DNA of 64,000 bases from Mesomycoplasma ovipneumoniae SC01 (GTDB lineage: Bacteria; Bacillota_I; Bacilli_A; Mycoplasmatales; Metamycoplasmataceae), in assembly GCF_000218525.1 (NCBI RefSeq), contig NZ_AFHO01000003.1, positions 1 to 64,000 on the forward strand, in the 5' to 3' direction. Numbering within the stretch: position 1 is the stretch's first letter; each line of letters begins with the position of its first letter. Shown in pieces: positions 1 through 10,978 of this stretch. The notes beneath the pieces are model-generated. The model was not told where the DNA came from. It worked only from the letters and a program-made list of their open reading frames with translations, and did no database searches. A program made the position numbers and the translations under genes.

Positions 1-272
1 CGAAAATTATTATGATTATAATTCACAGTTTTGTCCGAAAATCCGTTTTGCTTATTCGGTCTATGCACGCCTTTTTTGCTTCGGTTGCTTTTTTCATAGC
101 CTAAATGTTGGCTTAATTCCGCCCTTAAGAGCGCTTCAGTAAAAGTTTTAAACATATACGAAATTTCGTTGTGAAAATCTTCTTTTTTTAATTTTTTATA
201 ATCACCATATTTGTTAGTAATTTTTTTAGCTTCTAACTCAAACGGGGATAAATTTTTTTGCTGTTTTTTCAT
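1..272 (-). CDS. IS256 (mutator) family transposase, N-terminal part, cut by window edge
   Basis: About 90 residues are visible before the window edge. The start is ATG at 272 behind an AAAGGAC ribosome binding site. The stretch around residues 40-60 (FTEALLRAELSQHLGYEK) and the later PNKQNGFSDKTV segment match the conserved N-terminal region of mutator/IS256 transposases (usual pattern E..HLGY....RNG...KTV). The catalytic DDE part lies outside the window, so it cannot be judged whether the element is active. It lies just downstream of, and in the same orientation as, two ABC exporter genes. Confidence 0.8.
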   Translation of the reverse strand, partial: MKKQQKNLSPFELEAKKITNKYGDYKKLKKEDFHNEISYMFKTFTEALLRAELSQHLGYEKSNRSKKGVHRPNKQNGFSDKTVNYNHNNF

Positions 273-413
273 ATTTTAGTCCTTTAGGTAAATTTTATCA
301 AAAAAGATTTACATTAGAACACAAAATACTTAATATTCCCGAAATTGATGAGCAAAAAATTTCTTTTTTGCTTGAAAAGGTAAAAAATTTTCTATTTTTG
401 TGCATTGTCATTT

Positions 414-1991
414 TTAAAATTTTAGACAAAAATCGAATTTTTCAATTAAATTTTGGTCTAAATTATGCAAAACTAACAATAGGGTTACATCTTGCTCAAG
501 TAGTCAATTTATAAGATTATTAATATTTGATTTGTCAAGGTTTGAAAAACCTTCATCGATAATTAATATTTTTTTTGTTTCAAAAACATGACTTGCAAAA
601 TTAATTAACTGTTTTTGCCCAACTGATAGATCTGTTTTTTCGTGGTAATTAATTAAATTTTTGTCTTTTAGGTCATTTAAATTAACTAAATTGATTAATT
701 CATTGATTTTTTCGAGATCAGTTTTTGAATAAAAACTGATATTTTCAGCTAAATTGCCCTCAATTAAGGCCGGACTATTATCAATAAAACTTATATTTTG
801 AATAATATTTTTATCAGAAATTGTTTTTAAATTAGTTGAATTGAAAAGAATCTCACCTTTATAATCGCGCTCGATACCCATTAAAATTTTTAAAAACGTC
901 GATTTTCCAGAGCCATTATCGCCTTGAAGCAAATATTTTTTGCCACCGATAATTTCAAAATTAATATTTTCTAACACCTTTTTGTCTTCATAGTCAAAAT
1001 TCAAGTTTTTGACGCTAATTTTATGAATTTTTTCTGTAAAATCATCAAAATTCAAGTTTGTTTTAGGGTTATTTTCATTTAATTTAGAATCTTTAAATTG
1101 CTTTTTTAGTGATAAATATTGAACAACCAGAACAATAAAAGTGTTAAAATCACTGATAAATAACTGATTGGCACTATTGATAGTTACCAAAGCAATAATT
1201 GTTGATGCTGGATTTTCATAATAAATTCCTAAAAAAATGATTGCTAAATCCGTTAAAATTAAAAATAATTTGCGAATTGTTAAATTTATATTTGCGTTAA
1301 ATTGATCCCACAATGTATATTTTCTTTGCATAAAACTTGCGTTTTTTGATGTTGGTTTTAGGATTTTTTTTAGTAAATGAATTTTACCGAAAAATAAAAA
1401 TGCCTCAAATTTATTTAATTTTTCACTAAATTCGCTGTTTAAATTTTCAAGTGAATCTAGCTGTTGTCTAATTTTTTCACTAAAAAATTTTCTAAAAAAA
1501 ACGGGAAAACTAATTCAAACCAAAGTCAAACCAAGAACTATTGATCCAATTATTGGATTTATATAAAAAATAGTTGCCAAAATCGCAATAATTGGAAAAA
1601 TTAAAGAAATAATATAAAATAAAAACGCAAAAAGTGACTCACCCTTTGTGAAAGCCTCGTTAAAAAACAATGAAAAATAGTTGCCAGGCGTATTTTTAAC
1701 ATATTCTTTATATGATAAATTGTTAAATATACTCAATTTTTCTTTAATTAATTTTACCGCACTTGATTGTCCAAAAATTCTTGTAAAAAGTGAATTATAA
1801 ATAACAGATAAAAGAGAGCTAATTATAATTGCAAACATATCTAACCCTAACCAAATTCACATTTGAATTTGGTTATTGTCTAATAAAGCCTGGTATAAAA
1901 ATCTTTTTGTAACTACTGAAAGACCAGTAAGACAAAATATAAAAAGTGAATAAAAAATATTAAAAATATGCAATTTAGATATTTTTTTCAT
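414..1991 (-). CDS. ABC exporter half-transporter (permease fused to ATPase), second of a pair
   Basis: A 525-residue protein read through several TGA (Trp) codons. The N-terminal ~300 residues contain hydrophobic helices typical of a type I exporter membrane domain. The C-terminal ATPase has Walker A GDNGSGKST (Lys about residue 363), an ABC signature LSVGQKQL and Walker B ILIIDEGFSNLD. The ATG at 1991 lies inside the 3' end of the upstream partner (17-bp overlap), so the two are translationally coupled and probably form a heterodimer. The signature and Walker B are slightly off consensus. The substrate is unknown; peptide, lipid or drug export are all possible. Confidence 0.85.
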
Positions 1992-3582
1992 GATTATTTT
2001 TCTCCAGGTTAATTATTTCGTCAAAACCTAATTTTTGCAAATCACTTATATGGTGACTAACAAAAATAATAGTTAATTCAGGATTTTTTAGCAATTGACC
2101 TATTAAAATATTTGAATAATCCTTTTGAATATTATCAAAAGCTTCATCAATTAATCAAAATTTAATAGGAGAATATTGGAGTCGTGCAAAAACAATTTTT
2201 TGTTTTTGACCTTCTGAAAGATTATTAGAACTAATTTGGTCCTCAAGGTCAAAGTCAATTTCTAGTGATTTCAGAATTAAATTTAGCTTTTGATAATCTG
2301 GATTTTCTGCAAATAAAGTAATGTTGTTTTTGAGACTTGTATTAAAAATTAAATTTTGGTTATCAATAAGTCCGATTTGTTGTCTTAGATATTCTTGGTC
2401 CAATTCTTTCTGCTCATAGTTATTATTTATTAAAATTTTGCCTTCGTAAGTGTCATAAACTCCGGAAATTATTTTAATTAGGGTCGATTTCCCGGCGCCA
2501 TTTGGTGCTGAAATCAAGTATTTTTTATTTTTTTCGAAAATAAAATTGAAATTATCTACGATAGTTTTATCTTCAAATTTAAAACTAACATTTTGAAATT
2601 TAATACTATTAATAGGTTCTTCAATTATTATTTTTTGTTCTGACAAATTATTATCTTCAACAATTTTGTCAAACAAAAATGATGATTGTTTGAATGAAAA
2701 TAATGCGAGAACGATGCCTCCAATATCAGAATGCAATCGATTTGAATATAAAAGTAGTGATAGAAAAACCGTCAAACTATAAAAATTATAAAATGTTAAA
2801 ACTGATATTTCCATTATAATAAATGCTACTGAAATACTAAATAAAAAATTTAATCAAACATTTAGTTTTGTAACTTTTTTATACTCTTTTATTTGTTTTT
2901 CAGAAAAATTTTTATAACTTGTGTAAAATAATTGTTTAAATTTTTCTATTTTATTGTGAAAATAAAATGATTTAAATGAATTAAGAAGCCCTAAATTATA
3001 TTGTGAAAAAATTTCACTATTTCTTGATAGATTCATGACAGGCCCTGATGCAAACTTGTTAATTTTTTGTTGAAGCAATAGCAAAACTAAACTCAAAATC
3101 ATGGTTGATAAAATCAAAATTCAACTTCAATTTAACGACAAAATTATCATTAATGAGATTGCGCCAAAAATTGATATAAGTGGAGTTATTATATTTAAAA
3201 AGTTACCAATTATTTCCAAAGCAAGTCTAAGATCATAATTAAACCAGGAAATCATAGAATTTCTGTTAAATTTCAAGTGAAAATAGGAGCTGTTTTGAAT
3301 TTTTTTAATAATAATATCGCTTAATTTATTCCTGATATCCATTTCTAAAAGACTGAAAATCCAACCTCTTAGAAATGAAAAAAGGATAAAAATTCCAAGT
3401 GGTGCTATCAGCATAACCAAAGTTAAACCTAAATTAAGGGAAGGTTTTTCTTCGGAAAAAAATTCAATAACAAATTTATAACTAAAAATATGAACTAGAA
3501 GACCTGCTTCTTTTATAAATATTATAAAAATTATTAGTATGAATTTTGCTCTTGCTAAGTTGAATAATTTGAAAATGTTCAT
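1975..3582 (-). CDS. ABC exporter half-transporter (permease fused to ATPase), first of a pair
   Basis: A 535-residue protein reconstructed across TGA-Trp codons. ATG at 3582 is preceded by GGAGAAAAA and was chosen over an upstream in-frame non-ATG extension. About six hydrophobic helices fill the first 300 residues. The C-terminal half has Walker A APNGAGKST, signature LSEGQKQK and Walker B WLIDEAFDN. It overlaps the next half-transporter by 17 bp. Closely paired half-transporters of this type usually work as heterodimers. No substrate clue is visible, although a broken gene lies directly upstream. Confidence 0.85.
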
Positions 3583-3622
3583 TTTTTCTCCACAATTATT
3601 CTGATTAAGATAGTACAAACAT

Positions 3623-3895
3623 TTAGGGAAAGTAATTAAGCAATAGTTCTGAAATTGTTATTATAGAGGCATAAATTTTTGAATTATAATTATTAATTTT
3701 TAAATTTTTTTGGGGAATATTAACTAAAAAAGCAGAGGTTTTATTAAAAAACTTGTCATTAAATAATGAAATTTTTCTTAACATTTTTTCGTTGTATAAC
3801 TTAAACATATCAAGTTTTTGGAAAATTTGTCTAACATACCCAAAAAATGTAGTTTTCTCTGATTCTGGTAATTAATTTAAATCTAGGAATTTCAT
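3623..3895 (-). pseudogene. Broken gene fragment upstream of the ABC exporters
   Basis: An open stretch of about 80 codons (ending NYFP then stop) is preceded in the same frame by ATG-KFLDLN and a TAA stop at 3872-3874. It therefore reads like a short gene interrupted by one stop. The product would be basic and soluble (FFGYVRQIFQKLDMFKLYNE segment). I do not recognise the family. It may be the eroded end of a third transporter or of a substrate gene once linked to the exporters, or chance open sequence. Confidence 0.3.
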
Positions 3896-4253
3896 TACAC
3901 ACCTGCAATATTTTTTCCATAATTTTAGCATTTTAATAAAATTTTAAGAAGAAAAACTAATAAAATTTTTTATGTTTTTTTATTGGTTAAAGGAATTAAA
4001 TAAAACTAGCTAAATCAAAAAAAACTATAAATTTCTTGCATGTAATTAATCTTTCAGTATTTCAAATTAAAACTAAAAAATAATAAATAATATCTAATTT
4101 ATTAAAAAATCAAGACATTTTTTCTTAGGTTTAATAGTAATTATGTTTTTTTAATCTTTAATAGTGTGAGAAAATCACCATTTGTTTCAAGAATTAAAAA
4201 GTTAAATTTTTCTGCTAATTTAACATAGAATTTTCGTATTAACTTAAAAATGC
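3896..4253. other. Gene-free divergent spacer
   Basis: This is AT-rich sequence between the leftward ABC exporter block and rightward pyrG. No open reading frame of note and no RNA gene were seen. The only structure is the long hairpin just beyond it, next to the pyrG promoter. Confidence 0.5.
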
Positions 4254-4298
4254 TTTCCTACAAATTATTATGCTAATTTTTTAGCAATTTGTAGGAAA
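4254..4298. promoter_or_regulatory. Nested hairpin upstream of the pyrG promoter
   Basis: Perfect 12-bp outer arms (TTTCCTACAAAT at 4254-4265 with ATTTGTAGGAAA at 4287-4298) enclose a perfect inner stem (TGCTAA, TTTT loop, TTAGCA at 4271-4286). The structure ends 15 bp before the -10 box of pyrG, so it sits in the -35/upstream region and would not be in the pyrG mRNA. It may be an operator, or a terminator for leftward or rightward read-through. Confidence 0.55.
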
Positions 4299-4313
4299 AA
4301 ATGAAATTTATGG

Positions 4314-4319
4314 TATAAT
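4314..4319 (+). promoter_or_regulatory. pyrG promoter -10 box
   Basis: TATAAT sits in the context ATGGTATAATTT, 20 bp before the pyrG ATG. An AAAGGAAAAA ribosome binding site follows. Confidence 0.65.
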
Positions 4320-4339
4320 TTGTTATTAAAGGAAAAATT

Positions 4340-5944
4340 ATGCCAAAATATATTTTTGTCAGCGGTGGAGTTTTATCCGGGATTGGCAAAGGTGTTTCAG
4401 TTGCTTCAGTTGCTAATTTATTAAAAAATTGCGGCTATTCGGTTTATATTTTGAAACTGGATCCATATTTAAATGTTGATCCAGGAGTTTTATCACCTTA
4501 TGAACATGGTGAAGTTTTTGTAACCGCCGATGGTGGTGAAACTGATTTAGATTTAGGGCATTACGAGCGATTTGTTGGTCAAAATTTTTCAAAAGATTCA
4601 AATCACACAAGTGGTAAAATTTTACTTTCAATTATTAAAAAAGAAAGAAAAGGTTTTTATCAAGGAAAAACTGTCCAAATAATTCCACATGTAATTGATG
4701 AAATTATTTCACGAATCAAAAGTGTTGGCAATAAATACCAAAGTGATTTTATTTTAGTCGAAATTGGTGGGACTGTTGGTGATATGGAATCAAATCCGTT
4801 TTTCTTTGCAGCCTCACAGATGGCCGCTGAGTCAAATTTTAAAAATGTGTTTTTTATTCACACAACCTACATTCCTTTTTTGAATGCTTCTAATGAATTT
4901 AAAACTAAACCGGCTCAGTTTTCTATAGCCGAATTAAATTCGCGCGGAATTCGTGCAAATTCCATTTTTTTACGACTTGAACATGATCAAATTGATGATC
5001 ATGTTTCAAAAAAAGTTGCAAAAAGTGCCTTTTTGCCATTAGAAAATGTTATTGTAATTCCGAATCTTAAAAATATCTACCAACTTCCGTTGTTATTAGA
5101 AAAAAGTAACCTATTAAATGCTATTTTTTCCCATTTTGAATTAGAACATAGGCAACCTAAATTAGACAAATGGCGAGATTTTACTAATTTATTATTAAAA
5201 AAATGAGATAAAACAATAAAAATAGGTGCGCTTGGAAAATACACACAATTTTTAGATGCTTATAAGTCAATTTTAGAAGCACTAAAAATAACAGCCGCCT
5301 ACCAAAAGATAAATTTAGAATTAGAATTTATTAATACCGCTGATCTAAATTTTTCAACTAGTCAATTAAAAAATTTTGATGGTATAATAATTTTGCCAGG
5401 TTTTGGTTTTCGTGGATTTGAAAATAAAGTAGAATCTGCTATTTTTACTTATCAAAATAATATTCCAACAATTGGAATTTGCCTTGGAATGCAAGCAATG
5501 ACAGTTGCAATTGCGCGACTAAATGGAATTAAAAACGCGCATTCAGCTGAATTTTTAGCAGAAAAACCTAATCAAACAAGCGTTCTTGATTACAACAAAA
5601 TTGATGGATCTAAACTTCAAATCGGTGGAACTCTCAGACTTGGTGAGTATAAAGTTGTTTTTGCGCAAAATTCCAAAATTGCCCAGATTTATGGAACTTC
5701 TTTTGCATATGAAAGACACCGTCATCGATTTGAAGTTGTTCAAAAATATGTTGACCAACTTGAGAATTCTGACTTTAGTTTTACTGGACGAGATTCAGTT
5801 TCTAATTTAATTGAAGTTTGCGAGTCTAAATCTCATATTTTTTATATTGGTGTCCAATATCATCCCGAATTTGTAACAAGACCGCTAGAATCTCACCCGC
5901 TTTTTAATAGCTTTTTTGAAACTATTATTAAAAATAAGTACTAA
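4340..5944 (+). CDS. pyrG: CTP synthase
   Basis: A 534-residue enzyme that makes CTP from UTP, ATP and glutamine. The synthase domain begins with the P-loop segment SGGVLSGIGKGV and carries the EIGGTVGDMES motif. The C-terminal class I glutamine amidotransferase has the nucleophile motif GICLGMQ (Cys about residue 381) and the YHPEF His/Glu motif. One TGA-Trp codon near residue 290 separates the two domains. The length matches the family. It stands alone rightward with its own promoter and converges on pgsA. Confidence 0.97.
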
Positions 5945-5948
5945 ATTA

Positions 5949-6530
5949 TTATTTTTTTAGTAATTTAAAGACTGGGGCAACATAATAAATTCCAGAAATA
6001 ACTGATATAATTGCTGCAAAAATAGTTGTCAAATTAAATAAATAATAGTATTTTATAAAAATTTCAGCACTAATTGAGTATCCAAGGAAAATAATAACAA
6101 TTGCTAAAATTTGTAAAACTGTCTTTAGTTTTCCTAAAAAATTAGCAGCGACATTAATATTTTTTTTGGCAAGAAAAATACGAAAGCCATCAACAATAAT
6201 GTCGCGCAAAACAAAAACCAAAACAAGAAATCACGGTGTTAATTCTAAATAAGATAAGAGAAAAAAGGTCGTTGTTGTCAGTATTTTATCAGTTATTGGG
6301 TCAAAAATTTTGCCTAATTCTGACTCAAGTCTAAATTTTCGGGCAAGGTAACCATCAAGAAAATCGGTAAGACTTGAGACAACAAAAAAGAAAAACGCTA
6401 TATAAAATAGCGAAAAATAATTATATTTGGAAAAAAGATAAAGTAAAATAAAAATTATCAAGCTGCCAAGAAGGCGAAAAAAAGTTAAAAAATTAATAAA
6501 ATAAAATAAAATATCTATTTTTTTCTTCAT
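5949..6530 (-). CDS. pgsA: CDP-diacylglycerol--glycerol-3-phosphate 3-phosphatidyltransferase
   Basis: A 193-residue integral membrane enzyme that makes phosphatidylglycerophosphate from CDP-diacylglycerol and glycerol-3-phosphate. The CDP-alcohol phosphotransferase signature is complete: [11 protein letters not shown], then [10 protein letters not shown] (the D-G-A-R-G-D-D pattern). Several hydrophobic helices flank it. The ATG at 6530 is preferred to an in-frame TTG at 6539. The start lies 16 bp inside the upstream membrane protein gene. It is the last gene of the rpsP operon. Confidence 0.93.
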
Positions 6531-7159
6531 TTTTTTCAAAAAGGTAACTTAACCGGTTTTGTCGGGATGCGATTTTGATCAAAATATTGCTGACTTAATG
6601 TTGAGAGATCGTCAATTTGAACTTTTTTTTGTTTTAAATCAGCAATTAAATGACTATAATATTTCAAAAAACGGATTTTTTCGTCATTAAATAATCCAAG
6701 AATAGTTTTGTCATATTTTTTCAAATAACTAGCAAAATCAGTGAAATAATTAATTTCCTTAGAATTATGTTTTGCTCATAAATTTGATTTACTTTTGGAT
6801 AAAATATTTATATTATTGAAAAAAATTTTTTCAGTTTCATATCCTGTTTGAATAATTTGAGAAACAACTTGATCATTTTGGAGAACTTCAAGGTGAACAC
6901 GGGCCAAATTGTTTACATCTGACATTTTTAGATTAGCACCAACAACAAAATTTGATACTAAATCAATATTTTTTTCAATTATTACAATAATTCGCGCTAA
7001 AAAAATTGCTAAGGTTTTGTTACTTAATTCCTTAAGTTCGGCTTTTTCTATCTTTAGTCGCCTTAATTTAAGACGATTTGAAATAAAACCATAGGCTAAA
7101 AATCCAATGATTAAAGTTGTGAGCAATGCAATTACGACTATTAAATTAGTATCAACCAT
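6515..7159 (-). CDS. Single-pass membrane protein of unknown function
   Basis: A 214-residue protein, ATG at 7159. Residues about 5-28 form one hydrophobic helix ([20 protein letters not shown]). They are followed by a basic [11 protein letters not shown] stop-transfer stretch and a long soluble, probably coiled region ending FWKKWRKK. The topology suggests an N-terminal anchor with a cytoplasmic tail, like the septation ring regulator EzrA in miniature, but no family was recognised. It lies between topA and pgsA and overlaps pgsA by 16 bp. Confidence 0.7.
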
Positions 7160-7185
7160 AAATAAAAATTAAAAAATATAGCTAT

Positions 7186-9090
7186 CTATTTTGTTTTTTT
7201 CTTAAATTTTGCCTTAAAATTATAGGTATTTTTGCTTTCAGGGTCAGGTTTTAGAAAGCGACATTTAGGAAAACCACTACATGCAATAAAACGCTGTGAA
7301 GTTTTTCGATTGTAACGATAAACCAAATCCATACTGCATTCAGGACATTTTTCACCAGTTGTTTCAATTTCCATAACTATTTTTTCAAGCGGTTTTGATG
7401 AATTTGTAATTTGCTCTATTTTTGTTCAAAAATTATCAAGAAATTCCTTATAATCTTGTTTTCCTTGAGCAATCAAATCAAGCTCTTCTTCAATTTTAGC
7501 AGTAAAATTAGTATTAATAATATCTGGTGAAATTTTTAAAAGATTTTCCAAAACTACTCGCCCAAATTCACTCGGAATTAACGCTTTTGACTCACTTTGA
7601 ACATATAAGTGATCTTTAAGTTTTTTAACTGAGATTGCAAATGTTGATGGACGGCCAACTTTGATATCATCTAACTTTTCAATTAAAGTACCATCATTAA
7701 ATCTTGCAGGTGGTTGGGTTTCGTGTCTAGATTCTTTAATAGTTTTTTCAAAATTTGATTCAACTTCAAATTTTGAGTCAACTAAATTCTCTAATGATTC
7801 AAATTCAGGTTTAAATTTTAATTCTGGAAGTTCAGTTGCCTTGAAGTATCCATCAAATATAAATTCTGAAAATGAATAAGTAAAATTGTGTTTTTTTGAG
7901 GATGTTTTAAATAATAGACGGGTAATTTTTCGGACTGGAACTTCCATCATTGCTGAAAGTGTTGTATTATAAACTAATTGATAAATTTGGAAATCTAGTT
8001 GACTTAAAGGATATTTTTCTTTTGCTTGTTCAGGGCTAAGTTCTAAATCTGTTGGTCTAATGGCTTCGTGGGCATCTTGATCACCAGCAAATCCCTTAAT
8101 TGATTTAGCTATATAATTTTGACCAAAATTTTTTGAAATAAAGTCGCGACCCTTTTCAAGAAATGTTTCACTAAGACGAGTTGAATCAGTTCTTGGATAG
8201 GAAATTAAACCATGATCGCCAAAACCTTCATAAAGTTTTTGTAGCGATAATGAAACAGAAGAAGACGAATATTGCGACATTTTTTTAAAAACAGTCGCTT
8301 GTTTTAAAGGTGAAATTTTAGGATCCTTTTTTTGGGAAATCTTAAATTCATCAAGAATTAAAAACGGATTAGTTCTAATTTCATCAGTGATTTCTGTAAG
8401 AGATTCTTGGGAAAAAATCCAGTCAGATTTTTTGGATTCATTTTCAGGATTATAATAATTAACCTCAAAAGAATTGCGTTTTTCATCTTTTAATAGTACA
8501 GAAAGATTAAAATAAACCTCGGGAATAAAAGCTTTAATTTCTTCTTCCCTTTCAACAACTAACTTTAGGCCAATAGATTGGACACGACCGGCAGCAGGAA
8601 TTTTAGGTGCGTTTTGAATTTTAGTTTTTAGCAACGAAGAAAGACGAAAGCCAATAATTCGATCAAGCATTCGTCTAGTTTGCTGCGAATTTACCAAATT
8701 TTGATTGAGAAGACCTGGATTTTCAAGAGCAGAAATAATTGCTGGTTTTGTAATTTCGTTATATTTTATCCGTTGATATTTATCAGCAACATTAAGATAT
8801 TCAACAAGTGAAGCTCCAATCGCCTCACCTTCGCGATCAGCATCGGTTGCTATAATGACTGTTTTAGCTTTTTTTGCTAATTTTTTTATTTCAGTTACTG
8901 TTTTTCTCTTAGTTTTATCAATTACATAAGAAGGAGTTCAGGTTTTTAAATTAATTCCAAGCCCAAATTCACCTGTTTTAGCCAAATTTGTAATGTGGCC
9001 AACACAAGATGTTACTGTATAAGATGAATCTAGATAAGATGAAATCGTATTGATTTTATTTGGAGATTCAACAATTATTAGCTTTTCCAC
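7186..9090 (-). CDS. topA: DNA topoisomerase I
   Basis: A 634-residue type IA topoisomerase that relaxes negative supercoils. The Toprim domain starts EKLIIVESPNK and includes ATDADREGEAIG. The active-site region reads GLISYPRTDSTRLS (catalytic Tyr in YPRTDS). The C-terminus has one Cys4 zinc finger (CPEC...CSGFPKC). The start is GTG at 9090, since an in-frame TAA lies just upstream and no ATG fits. TGA-Trp codons occur at several sites. It follows rplS by 15 bp. Confidence 0.95.
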
Positions 9091-9105
9091 GATTTAAGGA
9101 CAATT

Positions 9106-9468
9106 TTAACTTTTTAATTCTTTTCTTTTTATTTCTTTAAGACGTGCAGATTTTCCAGAACGTTCCTTCATATAATATAATTTTGCACGACGAACTTTGT
9201 TTGAACGGACAACTTCAATTTTGTCAACAAGTGGAGAATGAAGTAAAAATGTTCTCTCAACACCAACGCCGTGGGAAATTTTACGAACTACAAAACTTGA
9301 GGATAGCCCATTTTTCTTAAATTTAATTACTAAACCTTCAAAAATTTGAATTCTACTTTTATTACCTTCTTGAATTTTAACGTGAACACGAACGTTATCA
9401 CCTGGCTGAAAAGTTTGGAAATCACGTATTTGGGTTGCTTCAACAATTTCCATTAATCTTGTTTGCAT
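9106..9468 (-). CDS. rplS: 50S ribosomal protein L19
   Basis: A 120-residue protein of the large ribosomal subunit near the 30S interface. It shows the family hallmarks [28 protein letters not shown] and [25 protein letters not shown] at 9468 follows a strong AAGGAG site. It is the third gene of the rpsP-trmD-rplS set, the order common in Firmicutes. Confidence 0.97.
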   Translation of the reverse strand: MQTRLMEIVEATQIRDFQTFQPGDNVRVHVKIQEGNKSRIQIFEGLVIKFKKNGLSSSFVVRKISHGVGVERTFLLHSPLVDKIEVVRSNKVRRAKLYYMKERSGKSARLKEIKRKELKS

Positions 9469-9525
9469 GTCTTACTCCTTAAAAATTTTTTTATTGATTT
9501 ATAAATTATAATAAAAAAAATTTAT

Positions 9526-10212
9526 TTAACTATTTTTTTCTTTAAATTTTATATACTTTTCTCATAAATCAGGGCGTTTTTTTTGGGTATTAATTTCTCT
9601 TTGCTTTTGACGCCAGGATTCAATTTCTTTATGATTGCCTGAAATTAAAACTTCAGGAACTAATAACCCACGAAAATTTGCTGGTCGAGAATATTGGGGA
9701 TAATCTAATAAAAAATTATTAAAAGTCTCATTATCTAAAGAATTTGGGTTTATTACGTTTGGCTGTAAACGCGAAATTGCATCTATTATTGCCATTGCTG
9801 CTATTTCGCCACCAGTTAAAACAAAATCACCTAAAGACAATTCAAAATCAATGAAATTATCAATAATTCTTTGATCAAAACCTTCATAATGACCACATAA
9901 AAGAGTTATTTCTGACTCTTTTGCTAGTTTTTTTGCAATATTTTGGTCAAATTTTTTACCTTGAGGGCTCAAGGCTATTTTTATGCCTCCAACCTTTTCA
10001 AGAGCATCAACAACTGGCTGAATTTGCAAAAGCAAGCCAGGACCACCGCCATAAACATAATCATCTACTTTTTGATGCTTATTTTGACTAAAATCGCGAA
10101 AATTAATAATATTAACAGATATATCTCCTCTCTGAATTGCCTTTCCAATGATTGATTCAGAAGTAAAGGCTTCAAAATAGCGGGGAAACAATGTTAAAAC
10201 ATTAATTTTCAT
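9526..10212 (-). CDS. trmD: tRNA (guanine37-N1)-methyltransferase
   Basis: A 228-residue SPOUT methyltransferase that modifies G37 next to the anticodon and prevents +1 frameshifting. It begins MKINVLTLFPRYF and carries the DDYVYGGGPGLL segment. The knot motifs are LLCGHYEGFDQRI and LSLGDFVLTGGE. The reading continues through one TGA-Trp near the C-terminus. It lies between rpsP and rplS, as in most bacteria. Confidence 0.96.
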
Positions 10213-10233
10213 CTTTTAAGTTTTGAAAGAACT

Positions 10234-10497
10234 TTATGCTGAGTGTTTTTGTTCTAAAAAAGTTTCAAAAATACCTTTTTTAGAAAAAATAGTTCGCACA
10301 GTGTTTGTTGTTTGAGCGCCTATATGTAATCAACGATATGTTTTTTCTAAATTAACCCTTGCAACTTTTTTTTGAGGATCATAAAATCCAAGTGATTCAA
10401 TAAAACGACCATCACGAGGTGCGCGCGCATCTGCGACAACTATTTTATAAATTGGATTAAATTTAGAGCCCATTCTTTGAAGACGAATTTTTACCAT
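10234..10497 (-). CDS. rpsP: 30S ribosomal protein S16
   Basis: An 87-residue protein starting [22 protein letters not shown], with the diagnostic [15 protein letters not shown] segment. ATG at 10497 is preceded by AAAGGAACTAAA. One TGA-Trp is present (TYRW). It is the first gene of the rpsP-trmD-rplS-topA-membrane protein-pgsA operon, behind a clear extended -10 promoter. Confidence 0.95.
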
Positions 10498-10547
10498 TTT
10501 AGTTCCTTTACTAGCTTTTTGGGTTATTTTCCTTAAGCAATTAAATA

Positions 10548-10553
10548 ATTATA
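10548..10553 (-). promoter_or_regulatory. rpsP operon promoter, extended -10
   Basis: On the minus strand the sequence reads TTATGATATAATT, a TGnTATAAT extended -10 about 50 bp before the rpsP ATG. The same 12-mer core occurs before eno. Confidence 0.65.
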
Positions 10554-10978
10554 TCATAAAATAATAAAAAACAAATTTTTAAATAATTTTTGAGCATGAA
10601 AAATCTAAAAAAATTAGGAAACACAGTTAATTTTATTGTTTCTTGAAATATCTCAATATATTGTCTAAGAAACGCGGTTCTAATTTTTTTAACAGCCAAT
10701 TGTTGCCTATAATATAATGATAAATTTTGTTTTTTTATCATTTTTATATTTTCTAAAACAATGGAACTTTTTTCAAACCTTTTCATTATAGGATTGATGA
10801 GACTAGTTGTGCCAAAATCTTTATTGATAAAATTATTTAAATCTAAATTGTTTCATAAATTTGCAAATTAAAATTGAATAAGGATAGTTTACCATAAATT
10901 CTAAATTTTTTAAATTTTAACACAAAATTTTAACTTAAAAAGCAAAATTATGGAATATTTAAACTACCTTTTTTAGTT

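Noticed and set aside
4254-4298. CIRCE-type HrcA operator
   Set aside because: The CIRCE consensus TTAGCACTC-N9-GAGTGCTAA is not matched. Only TTAGCA/TGCTAA is shared, and pyrG is not a heat-shock gene.
10541-10870. Open frame on the minus strand between rpsP and repeat copy 1, with an ATG at 10786 (MKRFEKSSIVLEN)
   Set aside because: It runs across the extended -10 promoter of rpsP, has no recognisable motif or ribosome binding site, and its composition is like random AT-rich sequence. It may be a decayed fragment, but this cannot be supported.
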